Of a stretch of DNA of 64,000 nucleotides, positions 45,849-55,319 are shown piece by piece. Origin of the DNA: Papio anubis (Eukaryota; Chordata; Mammalia; Primates; Cercopithecidae); NCBI RefSeq assembly GCF_008728515.1, contig NC_044976.1, positions 208,631,467 through 208,695,466 on the forward strand, read 5' to 3'. Below the pieces are notes generated by a model. That model was not told where the DNA came from, searched no databases, and saw nothing but the letters and a program-made list of their open reading frames with translations. Each line of letters opens with the position of its first letter. Position 1 is the stretch's first letter. The position numbers and the translations under genes were made by a program.

Positions 45849-46839
45849 CCCTGAAAAAAAAGTCCAGGTCACTATCTCAACTCTTCCAATAAAATTCATC
45901 AGCCAACAAGTCCCATACATGAACATAAAATTTCAATGATCTTTATAATGCTTTAGGCTAAGAAAATAAGTATGTGAGGAAAATCTAAGAGATCAAATCA
46001 AATAGATCACAGAAGATTTCAGAAGAGAAAATGATAATGCAAAAATTTTTAGAAATTAGAATTAATATTCTCATAACAATGAGAGAAAATGCTTTACTCA
46101 TTATAAAAGAAAAAAGCAATAAAAAAGAAGAGAGTACAAGAAAAATTTTCTTAAAATAAAAACTATTATAAGAATTAAAAATTTTGAAACTATTGTTGAG
46201 AAAATATTCCAAAAAAAAAAAAAAAGTCAAAAGGAATAATGGGAAGAAGGTCAAATAAAATGACAGAATAAATGGATTTTCAGGCATGCTAGTTCTTAAA
46301 ACATTAACCTCATGGGTACCACATTAACTCTCATGAAGGCATTGAAAACTGTATTCCACTAAAACAACATATCAGGAAGATAACATAGAATCTAGGAAAG
46401 AGAGGCTCCAACACAGGAGTCAAGCAAGGAGACATCCCAGGATGTGAATGACAGGCAAAGACAGAGAATAGAGGTGTCCTTGAGCTAGAAAACAATCAGT
46501 CCAGGTAGGACCAGAAGAACATAGTCCTCCCAGAAGGGGATTTTTAAATGGAATCAATAAATTACTTCATTAGAAGAGTATTAGAGTTCCACTGGAGAAT
46601 TTGGGAGAATATGAGATACATTCATAGAAAATTTAGCACATATTTAGCATATAATTAGAAGTGTAGAAGAATACAGATAAAAAACTAAGAAAACATTAGT
46701 AGAAGAATATGGACATAAAACTAATGAAATATTAATTTAAATATTAACCTTTAAAAATATAAAATGAATCAAGTAAAATATTAGAGCAATTAAACAGCAA
46801 ACCAATAATTCAATGAAACCAAGTAGGTAAATGATATGA
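45849..46839. other. Unassigned A-rich sequence
   Basis: No gene was recognised. A-rich text with a run of A at about 46212-46225 suggests decayed LINE sequence, but I cannot align it by eye. The 100-codon minus frame at 45985-46287 is Phe/Leu/Ser-rich because of the A-rich strand. Confidence 0.4.
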
Positions 46840-47420
46840 AGAGATGATCTATAGAAATATTAACCCAAGGGGCTAATGTGCATGAGAAAAACCTCACTGG
46901 GAACGAGAGAAGTTATAATTAGAGAAATCAAAAGTAAAGTAAAAGTCAGCCATCATTTCAGCACCATAGGAAATGGATAAAGATATGAAAGTCTTGCAAT
47001 ACCAAGTATTGTAAATGATGTAGGCTGAGGGGATAGTTTTATGTTGGGTCCAAGAGCATAAATTTGTCTGGCTGCTTTGGAGAACAATTAGGCATATGTA
47101 GTAAGGCTGAAACTGTGCATATTTCTTTTCTTTGAGACGGAGTCTTGCTCTGTCGCCCAGGCTGGAGTCTACAGGCACCCGCCACCATGCCCGACTAATT
47201 TTTTGTATTTTTAGTAGAGATAGGGTTTCACCGTGTTAGCCAGGATGGTCTCGATCTCCTGACTTCGTGATCCACAAGCCCCGGCCTCCCAAAGTGCGGG
47301 GATTACAGACGTGAGCTACTGTACCCAGCCACTGTGCATATTCTTTAATCCAGGATTGAAGCACTGAAGAAACTGTTGGGAGTTTGTCTTGCACATATCC
47401 ATTAACATTTACTAGTCATA
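46840..47420 (+). mobile_element. Old sense L1 fragment interrupted by an Alu
   Basis: GTCTTGCAATACCAAGTATTG, TCTGGCTGCTTTGGAGAACAATTAGGC and the resumed text after the Alu follow old L1 ORF2 3' sequence. Confidence 0.55.
47128..47330 (-). repeat. Alu SINE, reverse, AluY-like, with internal deletion
   Basis: Tail and first blocks are normal, then GGCTGGAGT is joined directly to CTACAGGCACCCGCC, removing roughly 90 bases of the right monomer. ACTGTGCATATT flanks both sides (from 47112 and 47331) as target duplication. Confidence 0.93.
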
Positions 47421-48860
47421 GCAATATGAGGCATTGTTTCTAGATATGTGTGAATTTGTTGAAAGTATAGAAACAGGTTTGGCATGATAAACATCAAATT
47501 CAGAATCCAAGTTAATGGAGAAGTGAAAGAAGGAAATGGAATTTTGCTGAGGATAGGGCACATTAACTGAATCTATGAGTGCTCTTCATGAAGCTAAAGT
47601 AGCAATCTAAGTTTTTTTTTTAATGGGTAGCTATATGATTGTGTATGATATTGGGTTAGTGCAAAAGTAATTGTGGTTTTTGTCATTACTTTTATGCATG
47701 CTAGAAGTATTTCTAAATTAAGAAAAATATGGGTAGGTAGGTCATGAAAAAATTGATATTTGTATCAAACCAGTCTGAAGTGTGCAGAGACAGAAAGAAT
47801 GTGATGAGCCAGTAGACTGAAGAGGAAAAACAAACCCATAAGATACTCTGTAGGTGGATGACAATGCAGGTGACATTTCAGACCAAGAGGAAGAACACAA
47901 TGAAGGAAGCAACAGGAAATGGCTCTCAGGTCACAAGTGTTGGAGTGAACCTTATGAGGATGCAAACTAGTTTTCTCCCAACGATGCCTGTAATGAATAT
48001 CAGTGAATCAGAAACCAGAGCTCATCCCCTGGTTCTGCCATTCACTAGGGAGTTTAGCAAGAAAATCAGTGTATCACCTCACCATAGTTTTCTTATCTGT
48101 AAAAGAAATGTCATTGCTAAGAAACTTCAATGCTATTATATTTGCATGAGATTTGTGGCTTCCACCTTTAGAATGCACATGATGATTCTTGGTTTCTAAT
48201 TGCATTATTTTATTCCTAAAATTATAATGGCAAATTATCTGACCCCTCACAAGCTATTACGCTGTTTTCTCTTTCCCGTTTCTCCCCGTCAGCACTTTCT
48301 AGCCTTGTTCTCTTAAAAAATGTTATGGTCTCTATTGGTTTTCAACACTTCCTTTAATTCTGAGTTTTCTCATGCTAAACCAAATTCAGTTTTTTCTACC
48401 CTTTTCTTAAATGTTTGTTCCAGGGCATTTCATTCATTAATAAGAGAACAATTTCCAGAAATGTTTGGAAACAAATATATGCAATATGATCAAAGTACAA
48501 TGCTACTAATAATCACACCTCAGCTTGACATGTTCTCCCGTTCATATTAAAAAGAGAATCTGTATGTATTTATGCTCTATTTGTGTAAGGTAATTCCCAT
48601 TTCAAAGGCAAAATAAAAACTAGGAAAATAAATATCTTGATAATTTCTTTGATTTGAAAAGGGAAACTTATTAAATCACCACATAACTTCAACAATAGTA
48701 GAAGAAATATCTTTTACAACTAAAGCCTAGATCGCACTCAGACCGTTTGATTTGGGAAAGCTGACTTAGGTAATGTGACCTAGAATCTTGACAAACAGAT
48801 ATTTGTCCTAATCAAAGATTTATTTTAATAATTGCTTCACATTTAATATTTACTATGTTA
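47421..48860. other. Unassigned noncoding sequence
   Basis: Apart from the half MADE1, nothing is recognised. The 113-codon frame at 47858-48199 (plus) has no motifs; a chance frame is likely. Confidence 0.45.
47649..47694 (+). mobile_element. Half of a MADE1 mariner MITE
   Basis: GGTTAGTGCAAAAGTAATTG followed by TGGTTTTTGTCATTACTTTT is the left half of the ~80-base palindromic MADE1. The second half is missing, so the hairpin that gives rise to mir-548-type RNAs cannot form. Confidence 0.85.
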
Positions 48861-48863
48861 AAT

Positions 48864-49033
48864 ATAGTATTCCAGTACTGCTCCCATATATGAGTATTTA
48901 CATATGATATTAATATGAAACTTATGATATATATTGATGAAAATATTAATTATATATGAAATTAATATGAAATTTGATGTACGTTAATTTCATATATAAA
49001 TACTCATATATAGGAGCAGTACTGGAATAGTAT
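48864..49033. repeat. AT-rich inverted repeat, 37-base arms
   Basis: 48864-48900 and 48997-49033 are reverse complements at 35 of 37 positions, separated by 96 AT-rich bases. The arms include the non-repetitive core CCAGTACTGCTCC, so the pairing is not just TA simple repeat. Confidence 0.9.
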
Positions 49034-49329
49034 ATATATGAAATCTATATACTATTCATACATATTCAGATATTTCATATAATGATATATAAAATATTAA
49101 TTTAATTGTGTTGAATCTGGATATGCATACATGTCAAGCTTTCTTAGAGTTTGATGTGGTATTGTCACATCTTTGGAGTGTTGTATACCTTGGAATTCAA
49201 GAGCAAAGAAGCAATAGGCACCTTCTTTGAAAGGCTTAGTGACGCCTTTGAATAAAGGCAAAACTCCATTGAAATAAAAATAAGCAAAAGTATAAAATTC
49301 CATATAAATATGTAAAAGGAAAACAAATC

Positions 49330-49957
49330 TGGGACCCCAAAATCAGTAAACCAAGGGGAAAGTCAAGCAGGGAACTATGTCAGGTAAACCTGCCTCCCAT
49401 TTTATCCCTAAATAAGATAGCTACAAAGATAAAAAAGCTACAGACCTCCTTCACAATTTGCCTTCAAAGAAATTCCTTGAGGGCCTGAAGATCTTTACCC
49501 TAAGCCAGTTCTGTTGACTTTCACCTGCAATGTAAACTGATAGCTTATCTTTACAGGTGCAGGACAGAAAGTTATTCCTCTGCTCACCTGGGACAAATGC
49601 ATATCTAATTGCTTCCTCTACCCTATTGTTTATGTAAAAATGCAGATTCACTGAGCTAGACTAAATTGAGTATTCAGTGAAAGGCTGATCAGGACTCAAA
49701 AGAATCCAACCTTTTGTATCTTATCTATCTATGACCTGGAAGCCCCCTCACCCTTGGAGTTGTCCCTCCTTTCTGGACCTAACCAATGTACACATTACAC
49801 ATATTCATTTATGTCTCATGTCTCCCTAAAATGTACAAAAGCAAGCTGTACCCCGATCACATTGGAGACATGTCCTCAGAACCTCCTGAGGCTGTGTCAT
49901 TGGAAAGATAAACTTTCTAAATTGATTGAGATTGGTCTTAGATATTTGGGGTTCACA
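49330..49957 (+). mobile_element. Class I ERV solo LTR (MER4-group-like)
   Basis: It opens TGGGACCCCAAAATCAG..CCAAGGGGAAAGTCAAGC and ends ...ATATTTGGGGTTCACA. It contains ACCAATGTACACATTACACATATTC, CCTAAAATGTACAAAAGCAAGC, GAACCTCCTGAGGCTGTGTCA and AGATAAACTTTCTAAATTGATTGAG, all typical of that LTR group in part. No internal region or second LTR is present. Confidence 0.75.
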
Positions 49958-49984
49958 ATTATAAGAATTTTTTTTTTTACACTG

Positions 49985-50517
49985 CTTTGGTGATGGGGGT
50001 AAAATTAATGATTTTAATATACAATTATAATCCTTCAGATTGTATAATTCTTCTGTGATCAATTTCATCTTCCTTCCAAACAAAGCACCTTGATATCAAA
50101 ACTGTGAATTGTTAGGTAAAGGAAGACAGAAGCACAAGTGTAATTTGGATGTAAAATAAACAAAGCAGTGAATTTGCCAAGCAAAGAAAAGCAGAAATGC
50201 CTTACAGTGGAATTTCAGACTAACTCAGCTTCAAGGGATAATGACCCTTGAGCAACTCTTAACAGGAAGTCACAAAGTCGTATTGTGAAATCCAGAGAGC
50301 TCAGAGGAATTCTAGAATTGGCAGCCAGTTGGACGGCCTCATACCTGCCCTGGTTATATTCTAAGAGCTCTGATTCTGTAGATGAAAGAAAGAACCAGAA
50401 ATCTCTGGACTGTGATAATCCTTCAAGTGAAGTGAGTAACAATGGTGGTTTGTTTCAGAACAGAGCCCACCCTGAGCCGAGGACTACAAAGGGAAAGTTG
50501 GAAAAAAAACACACAGA
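49985..50517. other. Unassigned sequence
   Basis: No repeat was recognised. A 121-codon plus frame (50285-50650) runs from here into the 32-base tandem repeat and the DNA-transposon fossil, so I do not call it a gene. Confidence 0.4.
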
Positions 50518-50581
50518 ATATCAGAGTGTCAGCCATCTTATTCACAGGGATATCAGAGTGTCAGTCATCTTATTCACAGGG
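50518..50581 (+). repeat. 32-base tandem duplication
   Basis: ATATCAGAGTGTCAGCCATC...CACAGGG occurs twice back to back (50518-50549, 50550-50581) with one difference. Confidence 0.95.
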
Positions 50582-50591
50582 ATACTATTTA

Positions 50592-50745
50592 AGACAGTAG
50601 CCATTAGCTATAGGTGGCTATTTAAATTTAAATGCCTTAAAAATAAATAAAATTAAAGATGCAGTCCCTTAGTTGCACTTACCACATTTTAGTGCCCTGT
50701 AGCTGACATACTAGACAGTACAGATATGGGGTATTTCAATTGTCT
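50592..50745 (+). mobile_element. hAT-Charlie (MER3-like) fossil
   Basis: GTAGCCATTAGCTATAGGTGGCTATTTAAATTTAAAT, then AATAAAATTAAAGATGCAGTCCCTTAGTTGCAC and a GTACAGATATGGGGTATTTC end follow this nonautonomous family. Confidence 0.7.
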
Positions 50746-50754
50746 GGACAGTCT

Positions 50755-50885
50755 TGACACTCAAAGCGTGATCTACAAATCAGCAGCATTGGCTTCACAT
50801 AGACGTTTTAAGAAATGCAGAAACTCAGGCCCCATTGAATCTTAATGTGAGCTGTGTGCACATTAAGGTGTAAGGAGTACTGGCC
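50755..50885 (+). mobile_element. hAT-Charlie (MER5A-like) fossil
   Basis: GATCTACAAATCAGCAGCATTGGCTTCAC, AAGAAATGCAGAAACTCAGGCCCCATTGAATC and a terminal GAGTACTGG follow MER5A in order. Confidence 0.7.
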
Positions 50886-51142
50886 TAAGGCTCATTCCAG
50901 AACTCCAGTCATTGAAAGATAAACCAAATGCAAATCAGAACGCTGAGACAGAAAGCTGACTCGGTAGATTGTACAAGAACTCTCTATGAGCCCATTTTCC
51001 CCAGGGTTCATCCAAATGACTTTAGATGCCTGGTTTATGGCTGTACAACTATATTCAAATGCTTTTTGTGGAGCTAAAATAATGAACATTCTGCTTTGGT
51101 CTAGGTTGTCTAGGTAACATATATGTGTCACATACACAAACA

Positions 51143-51345
51143 ACATTTATCAAGCACTTACTATTTGTCTGACACTAAATTGGGCAGTTAATAGGTATTT
51201 TTAAAACGACTTCATGTAAGTGATTTTCAAACAAGTTCCTTTAGAATCAGTTTTTACTGATGATACAATTGATCCTCAACAAGGACAAAAATCATGCCCA
51301 AGAACACACGGTTAATAAATGATAGGACCGCATTTGTACAAAAGT
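51143..51345 (+). repeat. MIR SINE remnant
   Basis: CAAGCACTTACTATTTGTCTGACAC, then TTTTACTGATGATACAATTG and CATGCCCAAGAACACACGGTTAATAAATGATAGGACC form a MIR in order. Confidence 0.7.
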
Positions 51346-51878
51346 AGCTCTGAGTTTTTATTTTATTTTTTCAATCCACAGAGTTAGAAGATGTGTTATT
51401 ATTTTTGTTTAGGGCCTACACTTCCTAGCCATAATTATTACTGTAGTAGAAATTAAACAAAACATTTGAGATTCATTACTAAGAGAATATGAATGAGAAA
51501 AAGTTTGTGCCTGGACTCAGCAGTGATGAAAAATTTCCTCAAAAGTTTTAGTCTTCCAAAGAGGCTCTAATTGGCGTTAGCAGAGATTGTGCCCTTGAAG
51601 TGACTTTCAGTTTTCATCTCTGTGAATTTAGAAATCTGAATTTCAATTACTTTCTTACTTAACGAAGGTTCACCTTTCTTCATTGCTGCAAAAGCAGCAA
51701 ATGAAGCTGGTGTTTTGCAGTTTTTTTTTTTTTTTTTCATTTTTAAGCAAATAATATAAGCAACTGCTCTCTTGGTGGAATTTTTTTTTTTAAAAAAATA
51801 AAAGCTATAGAGAAAAAATAAAACATAATGAAGATTAGCCATGAAATTCTCATTAAGCATAGAATAATTCCATTTATA
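51346..51878. other. Unassigned sequence with poly-T runs
   Basis: T runs at 51721-51738 and 51781-51792. The 97-codon minus frame (51567-51860) crosses both and is not credible. Confidence 0.45.
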
Positions 51879-51882
51879 CTTC

Positions 51883-52440
51883 TGTTACAGGAAAGGGGTC
51901 CTGATCCACACCCCAAGCGAAGGTTCTTGGATCTTGTGCAAGAAAGAATTCAGAGCGAGTCTGCAGCGCGAAGTGAAAGCAAGTTTATTAAGAAAGTGAA
52001 GGAATAAAAGAAAGGCTATTCCATAGACAGAGCAGCCCCGAGGGCTGCTGGTTGCCCATTTTTATGGTTATTTTTGATGATATGCTAAACAAGGGGTGGA
52101 TTATTCAGGCCTCCGCCTCCCCGTTTTAGACCATATAGGGTAACTTCCTGACGTTGCTATGGCATTTGTGCTCTGTTATGGTGCTGGTGGGTGTGTAGTA
52201 GTGAGGACAACCAAAGGTCACTCTCATCGCCATTTTGGTTTTGGTGGGTTTTGGCAGGCTCCTTTACCTCAACCTGTTTTATAGCAAGGTCTTTATGACC
52301 TGTATTTACTGCTGACCTCCTATCTCATCCTGTGACTTAGAGTGCCTTAACCATCTGGGAATGCAGCCTAGTAGGTTTCAGCCTCATTTTACCCAGATCC
52401 TATTTAAGATGGAGTTGCTCTGATTCGCACGCCTCTGACA
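51883..52440 (-). mobile_element. Class I ERV solo LTR, minus strand
   Basis: Read on the minus strand it starts TGTCAGAGGCGTGCGAATCAG and ends CCCCTTTCCTGTAACA, a TG...CA unit of about 560 bases. TTAATAAACTTGCTTTCACTT near the minus-strand 3' end is the poly(A) region. No partner LTR or internal region is adjacent, so it is a solo LTR. Subfamily not assigned; no clean target duplication was seen. Confidence 0.8.
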
Positions 52441-52825
52441 GCTCTTTGCCCTCAACTATGTACTTATTTTTTTCTATCTTAAACTTTTGAATATTTATTT
52501 CATCCATTCTAAGTTGGTTTATATTTTATAATGTATTCTAAATATCTACTTAATACTTTAAATGTAAAACCATGATTTTTAACAAAATATTTTAATAGAT
52601 GCTAGTGCACAATATTTTTGTATTTTATGGTAGAAACTTAATTTCAGAAATTATCATTTGTCCATTTGTTAATAGATTTGAACAAGTGACTCAGATAATT
52701 AAGTATTTTTAGCCTAAGGAACAGAAGTTTAAATATTTAATGACTTTCATGTGGATAAATTTTTTGCAGCATCAAGATATAGATCTAGGGTGAGTGAATG
52801 ATTAAACAACACTGGTGACAAATTC
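52441..52825. other. Unassigned AT-rich sequence
   Basis: Nothing was recognised between the solo LTR and the Alu. Confidence 0.45.
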
Positions 52826-52938
52826 TAAAGCAATAATTTCTATGTATTTATTTATTTATTGAGACAGACTATTGCTCTGTCACCCAGACTGGAATGCAGT
52901 TGTGCCATCTCAGCTCACTGCAACATCTGCCTCCCGGG

Positions 52939-53374
52939 TGATTTGTTTTATGCGACCACCGGAGCAGGCGCCAGAGATGAGGCAAGTAGGCAAGGTAAAA
53001 AAACTTTATTAGCTAGCCAATGTGAGGGAGGAAAGTGCGAGGTTCACCAGTCTCTGGCGGTGGAGGCCGAGGAAGTCGCTCTGGTGTTCTCAGGGGAGGT
53101 TCCTAGGTCCGCATATGAGGAGGAGCCCAGGAAGTTCGCGCCGGATGGCTGCCGGGAGCGGCTTTTTATGTCTAGGGCCTGGGAGTGGGCGGGCAGTAGG
53201 CGGGACAGGGGCGTGTCAGGGGCGTTCCGTAGGCGCGGCCAGGTAGATTTCGGTTTCCTCGTTGGGACGTCACGTTGCGCCTGCGCAGTTGGTCTGTATT
53301 TTTCTGGGGCGCCGGCTGCATTTTCCCGCGCGCAGGTAAGTTGGTGATGAAGAACCCGGAAATGCGCCATCTTA
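52939..53374 (-). repeat. CpG-rich 3' LTR of the partial retrovirus
   Basis: On the minus strand the LTR follows a purine-rich run (about 53375-53405, polypurine-tract position). U3 start near 53374 is inferred; TAAGATGG may be a decayed TGAGATGG. A poly(A) signal AATAAAG lies at 53004-53010 and the LTR ends ACAAATCA at 52939. The LTR is far richer in CpG than its surroundings. Confidence 0.75.
53161..53373 (-). promoter_or_regulatory. Predicted LTR promoter elements
   Basis: In minus-strand order: a YY1-type AAGATGGCGC (53364-53373), an NRF1-type GCGCAGGCGC (53277-53286), a CRE/ATF-type GTGACGTC (53266-53273), GC boxes around 53185-53225 and a CATAAAAAG TATA-like box (53161-53170). Start would fall near 53135, upstream of the AATAAAG at 53010. 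Order and spacing are what a working retroviral promoter shows; activity is inferred only. Confidence 0.5.
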
Positions 53375-53481
53375 GTCGTCTTTGTTTTCTCCCCCCACCC
53401 CCACAGTCCAACCTTTTATTGATTATAGTGATTGGGGGCGTCGTTATCTGTCTAACTGCTTCCTGCTGTCAGAGGGCGTCG

Positions 53482-53859
53482 TCATGAGGGTCTGTGGTTG
53501 GTATCTGGACGTAGGGATGTAGGAGCATCTGGTTGAAGGTGACGCGGGTGATCTCTTGAACTTTGGCTGGGAGAAATTTGATTAAAATGGGGGCAAAGCA
53601 TAGGATAAGACAGGATTAATATAGGAATGAGGAATGGGAGCATTTGTTGTATTATTGGTAATAACCATATAGGTGGACCAGGGGTTAAGGGAGTGTTGTA
53701 GTTCTTGAGTTCTGTTTTAATCCTGTTTAGGGTTTGGATATTGGTGTCAACTAGACCTGACTCGTTTATGTAATAGCAGCATTCTGCTCCTAAGAAAAGA
53801 CATGTTCCTCCTTTTTCCGCTGTAGAAAGATCTAATGCTCTCCTGTTCTGTGCAGCCAC
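53482..53859 (-). pseudogene. Retroviral env, transmembrane-subunit C-terminal part (third frame)
   Basis: Open for 125 codons. Near its start lies NRRALDL and a CX6CC motif (Cys20, Cys27-Cys28), the class I/gammaretroviral disulfide signature, followed by an N-E-S glycosylation site. A hydrophobic membrane segment spans about residues 63-88, with a Pro/His/Ser-rich cytoplasmic tail to the stop. It lies in a third frame, so a second break falls at about 53860-53902. Family resemblance is to HERV-type class I env; I assign no specific virus. Confidence 0.8.
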
Positions 53860-53902
53860 CTGGGCTACTGAAGTGATTTGGCGTTGTAGAGAGGCTAGAC
53901 TT

Positions 53903-54223
53903 TCAGCCGAAGCCTCCTATGGCTTCCTGAATTTGTGCAGTTAGGGATCGAGTAGACTGTACGGAGTGGGCGAGTGCCCCAGTTCTGAGCCCTGACGCCA
54001 GTAAGGAGGAGGCTAGAGAAATTCCGATTACTAAGGGAAGGAAGACAGCCCGTTTTTGGAGATTATTAGGAGGAGGGTTAAGTGGTAAAATGAGTTCAGC
54101 CACTTCTGCTTTGCTATATAGGGTTAAGCTAGGTACTAGGGACACTGGGACACAGAGATTGGCTGGTGGATGTGTGGTTAAGGACCTTGAAGAGGGTTTT
54201 ATTACACCAGAAATAACCTCCAA
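53903..54223 (-). pseudogene. Retroviral env, cleavage/fusion-peptide segment (second frame)
   Basis: This 106-codon open segment overlaps the previous frame. It carries a LQKR sequence (residues 55-58) at the place of the furin-type cleavage site, which departs from the usual R-X-K/R-R form. A hydrophobic fusion-peptide-like stretch follows (about residues 59-77), then a heptad-like Leu/Ile/Gln region. It ends in a stop before the CX6CC region. It cannot give a functional glycoprotein. Confidence 0.75.
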
Positions 54224-54590
54224 CGGGGGCTGTCTGGGTCTTATTGGGCGATTGGGTGTAATTACACCAGGAGGAGTTTGGGGCGGAGTAGCAGAAAGGA
54301 AGGATTGGATTTTCTGGGTTTTGGTATAGTGGGACTTGGAGTAAGAACGGTTTTTGGGAGGTGCTTGTAGAGTCAGTTGTAGCCCTGAAAGCAGTAGGTA
54401 AGGGGACTGCCATTAAGGGGGCTTCTTTAAGGGCTGCACAGAGGAAACAGTGGGAGAGATGTGTTATGTTAGCTGCCCATGTTAAGTTTAACCCTTGACA
54501 GACAAGCTTTAACCATGAGAAGGGGTCTTTGTTGGAGGAGTGTAGTTGATCTTGTAGGGCTTGTTCTTGTGATTGTATGGTGGTGCCCAA
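54129..54590 (-). pseudogene. Retroviral env, surface-subunit C-terminal part (truncated, frameshifted)
   Basis: An open frame of 153 codons enters from the insert's edge without a real start (the first codon is TTG), so env is cut at its 5' side. A CXXC motif (Cys48-Phe-Leu-Cys51) and about seven N-X-S/T sites, including NLT, NIT, NYT, NKT and NHT, fit a retroviral surface glycoprotein. The frame then hits a stop inside env; the continuing env sequence is in another frame (next entry), so a frameshift lies at about 54129-54223. Inactive. Confidence 0.8.
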
Positions 54591-54820
54591 ATCACCGGGT
54601 TCAAGCTACTCTTCTGCCTCAGCCTCCTGAGTAGCTGGGACTACAGGCGTATGCCACCACCCCTGGCTAATTTTTTTGTATTTTTAGTAGAGATGGGGTT
54701 TCACCATGTTAGCCAGGCTGATCTCGATCTCCTGACCTTGTGATCTGCCCGCCTCAGCCTCCCATAGTGCTGGCATTACAGGCGTGAGCCACCGTGCCCA
54801 GCCTAAAGCAATAATTTCTA

Positions 54821-55319
54821 ATAATACACTCTTTAAAAAAGTTAATCTCAATAAGTTTAAAACAAATGAGAAATTCAGATGCTGGATTGTAGGTGAGCTG
54901 GTCACTTCCTGGGATAACTCATTCATTCCTTATTCAGAGCGAAATGTTCTAGGTTGATGAAGGGAGAATTGACATTCTGAAAGCGATGCCAAGGGCAGGG
55001 GTTTTAGGGGTGAAGATCAAAGCAGCGCTGAGTGTTCTTCCTTCTTGCAGTTTGTGTTTCTTTCCTCTCCAGCTGCGGCTATGATAAGGTAGACTAAAGA
55101 TTACTTTAGTAATCTTGTGGGTGCTCTTAAACTTAGAAGGTAAACCAGTGGGCACAGTTTAGCCTGTTGTAAGGTACAAGTTCAAAATACCAAAACCTAT
55201 TTTCTTTCTAGGCACTAACAATAATAAAACAGAAGTTGAAATTTTGAACAGTAATACTAAAAGCACTCAGGGCTAAATCTGCCACAAGGGATGCAAAGGC
55301 TACATAGTGGAAACTACAC
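54821..55319. other. Unassigned noncoding sequence
   Basis: Nothing was recognised. Confidence 0.45.

Larger units (their letters stand above)
52939..54594 (-). mobile_element. Partial class I endogenous retrovirus: env 3' part plus one LTR
   Basis: A 1,656-base insert sits inside the Alu. CCGGG is duplicated on both sides (52934-52938 and 54595-54599), a 5-bp target duplication. The insert begins TGATTTG and ends CAAATCA, so its termini are a perfect 7-base inverted repeat with TG/CA ends. On the minus strand it runs env (surface subunit C-terminal part, transmembrane subunit) and then a 3' LTR. The 5' LTR, leader, gag, pol and the start of env are absent. Class I (gammaretrovirus-like) affinity rests on the CX6CC transmembrane motif and the CXXC in the surface part. 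Confidence 0.9.
52843..54803 (-). repeat. Alu SINE split by a retroviral insert
   Basis: Alu pieces at 52843-52938 and 54595-54803 join into one reverse Alu. The 17-base TAAAGCAATAATTTCTA at 52826-52842 and 54804-54820 is its exact target duplication, which proves both pieces are one insertion. The tail side has TTTA units. The 162-codon plus frame at 52859-53347 crosses from Alu into the LTR and is an artefact. Confidence 0.95.

Noticed and set aside
47649..47694. Possible mir-548-type microRNA gene
   Set aside because: Only half of the MADE1 palindrome is present, so the precursor hairpin cannot form.
50285..50650. 121-codon plus frame as a gene
   Set aside because: Its C-terminal part is a 32-base tandem repeat and then a DNA-transposon fossil; no motifs.
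52859..53347. 162-codon plus frame in the CpG-rich region
   Set aside because: It runs from Alu sequence straight into the antisense of an LTR; GC-rich LTR sequence gives long chance frames.
53282..53405. CpG island of a host gene promoter
   Set aside because: The GC-rich DNA lies inside the inserted LTR bounded by target duplications, not in host sequence.
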